A stretch of 64,000 nucleotides of DNA from Lantana camara. Its lineage: Eukaryota; Streptophyta; Magnoliopsida; Lamiales; Verbenaceae. The translations under genes were made by a program, and so were the position numbers. Location: positions 23,271,001 to 23,335,000 of the forward strand of contig CM074856.1 of assembly GCA_037501455.1 (NCBI GenBank), in the 5' to 3' direction. How positions within the stretch are numbered: the stretch's first letter is position 1; each line of letters opens with the position of its first letter. Positions 58,620 through 64,000 of this stretch are shown piece after piece. Below the pieces are notes generated by a model. That model ran no database searches and was not told the origin of the DNA. It was given only the letters and a program-made list of their open reading frames with translations.

Positions 58620-60201
58620 TGTTGCAGCCCCGGTGCAGATATAGCGTCAGTCTCCGTCAATGAAGGTGTTGGCTTTTTCAAAGGACGGGAGTCCAATTCC
58701 ATATCGGGTAAATCAGAAGTAATTCTTTTCCTTAAACTCAGAGGTTCCGCAACAAAACTGATCGGGGCGTCAACTAACATGGTGTCCTCGTGGATGGGGA
58801 ATGTCTTGGCGATGACCTCAACTGCATCGGGTATCTTGTTACGGGGTTTGGGTTTTCTAATAGAGAGGTGCCTAGTGGTACCGGGTGGGGATGATTTGGG
58901 AAGCTTGGGTTTGGACGGGTTATAAGAGAAGATGAAAATTGGGTCGTTGGGGGAGGGGGGGGGAGGAAACTTCGGGATAGGGGTTACGGTAATTTTAGGA
59001 TTTAGGCCGCCTTGGTCCAGGATATTGGTCTTATGGTTATTTGGGCTGGGATTACCTAGTTGTTCCTTGATCTCGGATAAGGGTGTCAGTTGTAGAGAGG
59101 GGGGAAGAGATAAGTTAGTTAGATTACTGCTGCCAAGATAAGGGGGGTAGGCGAGAAATCCTTGGAACCTGAGGGGACATGGTTGTTACTGGGGACATGG
59201 GATAAGGAGTTCTGTGATGCGGATTTGGATGTATCTGGACCTTTGGGGAAGTTTTGAAATGACTCCCCAGGCCGGGATAAGAGTTTAGTGACAAAGGAAC
59301 TTCCAGAAGAATCGGAGTCCTCTTTACCGACCTCCTCAACCAACGAAGGACTGTTGGGATCTCTAGGGAAAACTCCAGACGCTCGTTTGAACACCGGTTT
59401 AGTAGCTTTCCTGATGGAAGAGGGACCGGAATCTTTCCACCCTGTCTTACCCAAGTCGGACGTCGCGCGAAGCCAAGCACCATATGGATATTCGTCCTCC
59501 GTGAGTGAAAATCCGCCCTCACACTGAATTGGACATGTATTCACTATGTGATCGCAAAAACCACAAATGTAGCAGAAATTAGGCAGCCTCTCGTAACTTA
59601 ACTTAACCAGAATCTCTTCACTTCCCTCATTATTCCTGATTCTTATAGTTCTTTTGAGAGGTTCTTCCATGTTGATGGCCACTTTGAGGCGCATATTAGG
59701 AATGAATAGATGACCCCACTTCTTCCTCTCGTCGTAATCCAGGAACTTGCCGATCTGATTCCCAATAAACTCCGCCATAGGCCGAGATCGTTTAGTGAAC
59801 GGAAGACCTTCAACTTGAACATGGAAAGCACAAATGGACAACTCGCAACTGATCGGATCCACAGAGTCCTTAACCTCCCGTAGAATCAGCAAGTGTTTCT
59901 CAAATGCCCACGGACCACCATTCATTATCCTTTGAAAATCGACTTTGTGATTCATAATGAATAAAAACCGTCCCCCGTTGAGCTTTTCCACCTCCATCCC
60001 TCTGATCGGATTAAACACCCCTCTCATAGTAGCTTGAAAGGAATCAAAACGGAAGGGCTTCTTTGAAAGAATTCTTCCCATGACCAAAAACCCATTGAGA
60101 CCACCGTCACCCTTCCACACCGTATCCGGAGCAATTCTGCCCAAATCCTCGGTTGAAGTTAACGCCAACTCCCTACTTAACTGGTCAATATCCGACTCCA
60201 T
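58616..60201 (-). pseudogene. LINE2 ORF1: DUF4283 and CCHC zinc knuckle protein, one frameshift
   Basis: The chosen start is MESDIDQLSREL at 60201. An in-frame start 30 codons upstream (60291) is less likely because the added residues look like leader sequence. DUF4283 spans about residues 35-205 (MGRILSKKPFRFDSFQ, GGRFLFIMNHKVDF, HVQVEGLPF). A CCHC knuckle, CYICGFCDHIVNTC, lies at about residues 210-223 and would bind RNA. The first frame ends at 59119. A one-base shift in a C-run near 59143-59148 moves into a frame that stays open (YLGSSNLTNLSL..., KFPPPPSPNDPIF..., ending SAPGLQQ) to TGA at 58618-58616. The whole ORF is about 528 codons, and its stop overlaps ORF2's ATG as ATGA. The protein would coat LINE RNA. 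Confidence 0.85.
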
Positions 60202-60504
60202 ATATAGATAGTATGCCTGTACTCTGAAGCAAGTGCCGAAGGAACAAGATCCCAAGCTGCACCTTCCCTGAAAAGACAAAGCAAAGCGCAACGTAAGTAT
60301 GGAAAGCGAGCCCTAAAACTAAGAAAGAAGCAAGATGGATTAAAGTAAAGCGTATGAGAGAATATCGTGATGAGATTGGCCACTATGTCGGACACTCGTG
60401 CAACTCTCCCTCAGAATGAAAGCCAGTCCGCGGAGCAGAACTGATAGGGTCACGCAGGCAGGAAACTCTCAGTAGAGAGGAAAAACTCTCAGTAGAGAGG
60501 AAAA

Positions 60505-61107
60505 ACTCAAGGTGACAAGTTTTAGCATATTAAATTGTTCTTTCCAAAAAACAAAATAAATTTTTTTTTTTTTTTTACATCCAGCCAAACCGTCCGACTC
60601 AGGGGACATCATTCGCCACCAAACAAGAAATAAAAGAAGGTATGTCCGAAGACCCTATTAGAAAAATAATGATAAGAGAATGAAATCGATTTGAGGCGTG
60701 AAACAATTTCCTTGAAGTGATAATTGCCGCCACTATTAGTTTGCTAATGGGTTAACGACAATTCACTTCTAGGATACAACAAGTCGTCGAAGTCTACAAA
60801 TAGCAATTTCAAAGACTTCCTTCGAGAATTGATATAGAGAATATTTTTTTGTAGTAGTTATTTGTCTATCTGAATTAGATATATATAAGTCACGAAACGT
60901 TGTTTCTAACCATCACAAAGTTTATGGAATTTTTCTTTGAAACGACGCAACTTTGCTTCTAATTGAAGAGTCCTTTCAAAGAAAACTGCTTATGGAGATA
61001 AATAGCAGAAAACTGCTCATGAGATTAAATAGCAGAAAATAAAATATATTTTATTTCCTATTTTCATTGGTTAATCATTTTATAAGCTATACGCTATTTT
61101 TCCAACA
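60505..61107. other. Unassigned sequence, possible old copia LTR at right edge
   Basis: A run of 17 T near 60560-60576 could be another retroposon tail. The right edge ends in CCAACA (61102-61107), followed on + by ATCACCCACTTAGC. On the minus strand this reads as a polypurine-like AAGTGGGTGAT before TGTTGGAAAAATAG, the same layout as B and the array. The far end of this putative LTR was not found. Confidence 0.35.
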
Positions 61108-61512
61108 ATCACCCACTTAGCTTTAAAATGATAGATTCACGTAACTACTACACTATTTTTATGCATAATAGAAAGTGTATTTCAAATTAAACTCTCTATT
61201 AGTGCAAATATTTCAAAGTTAAAACGAAATTATTGGTGGCCAAAGCTTAAACCAATATTCCATTTGTTTTAACCGGAAATATAGCACACATTAACATAAA
61301 ATTTATAATCAATTCGCCGAATTAATTTCAGCACATTTACGGCATTGCGCTCCATCCTAGTATCATGAACACTTATAAAAGTTATGTCAAACTTTTATTA
61401 GAAGCGGCACCACTTCTTGTGTTCACTTAGGTGAAGTCCTTTCATATTTATATCAAATATCTAGTTACTTCATTAAGAATATTTAACTCATCCTCCTTGT
61501 AATCAACAAATA
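61108..61512. other. Degenerate sequence, perhaps copia internal remnant
   Basis: AT-rich, with no frame above 60 codons. Its position next to a polypurine-like tract suggests the 3' end of an old copia internal region, but I could not match it to RNase H. Confidence 0.25.
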
Positions 61513-64000
61513 TGTAACAGCCCAAACCCTAATTCTCATTATAACTCCCGTAGTAACCAAAATCGGCCAAAAGCCATACTTTGACCCTACATTTTGAGAT
61601 TTCCGAATTTCAACGTTTTCCCTATTCAATATTATAGTCAAAACGATCCTTGGATTATTTTATGAATTTTCATGCATTTACCAAAACTTGATTCCAATCA
61701 TAGCATATTATATAAATATTTTCCTTTTTAAAAAATTTCATTTTATTTTAAATAATTAGCTTTCATTCAATATTCAAAATTATACTTAAAACGTTTCTTG
61801 AATTTTTCTCTAAACTATGATAATTTTTCCAACCTTTAAACTTCATCAAAGCTTCGTTAATATAATTTTATCATGATTTTCATCATCTTTAACGTTCATA
61901 ACTTGTAAACGAAAAACCTAAATATTCCACATTTATAATCATAACAAAGCTTGTTTTTCACTCATTCTTTCATTATTTTTACCACTTCAAGATCTCGTCT
62001 CTCGACTCTTGAATAAATTTTATATTTATTTTTATTCACTATGACATCATTCATGACATCACCCTTCTAAAAATAGAAAGGTTAAATAAATGAATATAAC
62101 TCTTCCACATTTCCTACAAGAATACCATATACTTGTGTGAATTAGAAATATTCCACATTTCTTACAAAAATACCATACAAAAATGTGGGTTAGAAATCTT
62201 CCACATCTCTCATAAACTTTAGAAATTGCAACATAAGCCCCTAATTCATTCCTATAAATACCCTAGAGCTCATTCACAAAATTCACACAAATCACTCACT
62301 CTCCCTTGGTCACTTAAAGCAGCCCTCTCTCTCCCGCATTAAGGTGTGTTTTTCTTTTATTATTTCATGCTTTATATTATGTTCTTGGTATAATATAGTC
62401 ATAGCATGCCTAGGATTAATTAAATTATGCTTTAGGAATTTATTTTATGAAATATATGCTATTTATGCTAGCTTAGGAAAAATGTGGGAACATATATGAA
62501 TTTTATTTAATTAAATACATGCTTTATGATATGATATAGTGTGTTCATATGTTTAAATATTCATGATCTTATTTCATTAAATTCATGCCTAGAATAATTT
62601 ATTTAGAATTAATTTTATGATTAAAGTTACATAAAGTGCTACATTATGAGTTTAATTATGTGTTATGGACTAAGAACTTGTTAGATCTGATCATGAACTA
62701 ATATGCACACATTCATAAGCATAAGAACACATTCATAATGTTCTTGATCAATTTTAAGTGCACGTGTGATAGTGTGTGAGTGTGTGTATTCGATTTTATG
62801 TTATAAAGTGATTAATTCATAAGAATTTGAATAGTAAATGTTTTCAATAGTAATTTTGACTTTTTGGTCAACCCATATTCTGAATATTTCGAAATTAATA
62901 TAAAAATAATTATAAAATAGGTTTTGGAATTTTTAAAGGAAGATTTTATCCGAATTTTCCGAAAATCGGCAATCTTGTAAACGTTTTCTAAAAGGTGACC
63001 TACATTGTCAAATTAAATTCTAAATTTCATTTCTAATATTCTAATTAGGATTATAATGTGATTAATAAATATTTAAGTGGTTAAATAATTCACGAAACCT
63101 GATTAATTAATTAAATTACGTTAAACTATTAAAATTAGAGTTTACCGGGAATTCTCTAACATGATATAGTTTATGTGTTTACTTGATTAGAATAATGAGT
63201 AATCCTTTTATGCATGAACATTATGTGTTTTATGTACTTATTTGATTAAAATAAGGAACCTAGTTCTAAGCCTATAGTAGTTAATACTTTCAGGCGCACT
63301 GGAATCCACATTACAATGTCTGACTACCGGTATAGGTGAGGGTTAAAATGTTTTCAAATGGAATCATGCTATACATATGTATCTATATAAAAACTATTTC
63401 CAAGCCTACCTATCATTTTGATTTACTACCCTATATACATATTATTGTACTACAATGTCCCTCTTAAGGGAAAATACTTCCATGTTCATGTTACAGTATC
63501 CCTTTCAAGGGGAAAATACTTTCATACCGGAATCAACGTTTCACTAGGACAATATATACCTTAAGTCCACTTTATCAAAATGTTGACTTCGGGTTATGCA
63601 AGCAAAATATTGTTCTTGATTCATGTTATGGGCCCCGGCTGTATCCGTAGCGAGCAATTACCCGGAAGGTATCGGGCCGAGGGTATTGTTGGTGCTGCGG
63701 ACTGCCACCACCTCTTGGTAGTGGTTTAACTGGAGGTTAGTTACTCCACGCCAAGGGATGAGAGAGAGATAGCTGCCTCCCGAATCGTGTTCGTGGTCTC
63801 TAGGGTTTGATTCCCTATTGACATCAAGGATTAGTGGAGTTAATATTCTTGGTTTTATTGAAGTATCGGTGCCTTGATCAGCCCGATACTATTTTACCAA
63901 TTATTTAAGGAGTTATGGATGGAGAGGCCTAGCTTGCGGGAATTAATGTTCTTGTTACAAACGGTTCATATTTCTACAAACATTCCAAACTACCCCTATC
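61513..64000 (+). repeat. Long LTR 'W', left part, runs off the window
   Basis: It starts TGTAACAGCCC, close to the TGTAACACCCC terminus of Y. Further in it has the GGCCCCGGCTGTATCCG...ACCCGG block (63630-63665) seen in X (18739-18775) in the same orientation. A TATA box TATAAATA lies at 62253-62260, followed by a CT-rich leader (62300-62335). No frame with a domain is present, and the right end and partner LTR are outside the window. Probably another member of the X/Y group. Confidence 0.6.
62253..62260 (+). promoter_or_regulatory. TATA box of LTR W
   Basis: CCTATAAATACC context, followed within about 50-80 bp by a CT-rich leader, as in many plant LTR promoters. Confidence 0.5.

Larger units (their letters stand above)
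54512..60504 (-). mobile_element. LINE2: near full-length, decayed L1-type retrotransposon
   Basis: It is about 6.0 kb on the minus strand: a 5' leader (60504-60202), ORF1 (60201-58616), ORF2 (58619-54548) and a 3' tail shown by a run of 17 T (54512-54528). The leader has a 20-bp tandem duplication (60465-60484 and 60485-60504, unit ACTCTCAGTAGAGAGGAAAA). I take the leader to reach it; the exact 5' end and the target duplications are not visible. The domain set (DUF4283 and CCHC in ORF1; endonuclease, RT, zf-RVT and RNase H in ORF2) is that of plant L1 elements. Confidence 0.85.

Noticed and set aside
54480..60560. Target site duplication for LINE2
   Set aside because: Candidate A/T-rich words next to the T-run (54485-54511) were compared with sequence beyond 60504. 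No match better than chance was found, so no boundary was claimed from it.

Overview
The window reads as intergenic DNA from a flowering plant, most likely a eudicot. The evidence is indirect: AT-rich sequence, Ty1-copia elements primed by initiator Met tRNA, L1-type LINEs whose ORF2 ends in an RNase H domain, hAT-type MITEs, and long 'TGTAACACCCC-type' solo LTRs. No host protein-coding gene, rRNA or tRNA gene could be supported. Everything recognisable is a transposable element or a relic of one.

Layout. 1-5913: AT-rich DNA with a 1.06-kb hAT-like element (1922-2977, exact 8-bp target duplication), an old LTR-like relic on the minus strand (about 3700-5215) and a piece of a LINE ORF1 (about 5225-5640). 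5914-49750: one old solo LTR ('X', + strand, duplication CTAGG) blown apart by later insertions. These are (i) a composite copia element on the minus strand (6464-17614, duplication TCTTC) with parts of two elements, A and B; (ii) a second solo LTR of a related family in opposite orientation ('Y', 18991-48538, duplication AAGTG); (iii) inside Y, a tandem copia array (19223-44767); and (iv) a 357-bp hAT MITE (48795-49151, duplication GTATCACG). 49756-60504: AT-rich spacer, then two decayed LINEs tail to tail (LINE1 + strand, LINE2 - strand). 60505-64000: degenerate sequence, then the start of another long LTR ('W', from 61513), which runs off the window.

The most striking object is the array: LTR-internal-LTR-internal-LTR-internal-LTR, head to tail on the minus strand. 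It has four 2261-bp LTRs and three internal regions of about 5.5 kb, with a period of 7768 bp (7748 in the last unit). Copies are nearly identical, yet no copy has an open gag or pol frame. LTR termini, primer binding site, polypurine tract, TATA box and a cluster of CACGTG boxes are all intact. The array therefore looks like a non-autonomous, trans-mobilised copia family that then expanded in place by recombination.

How the parts relate: element B (10512-16111) is a better-preserved relative of the array element and shows what the array's internal region once encoded (gag, protease, integrase, reverse transcriptase, RNase H, in that order on the minus strand). Comparing the two exposes conserved non-coding features: four regularly spaced leader motifs, a GC-rich leader block, CACGTG clusters in U3, and local hairpins in the former coding region whose arms seem to change together. 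All similarity statements are by eye; no alignment or database search was run.
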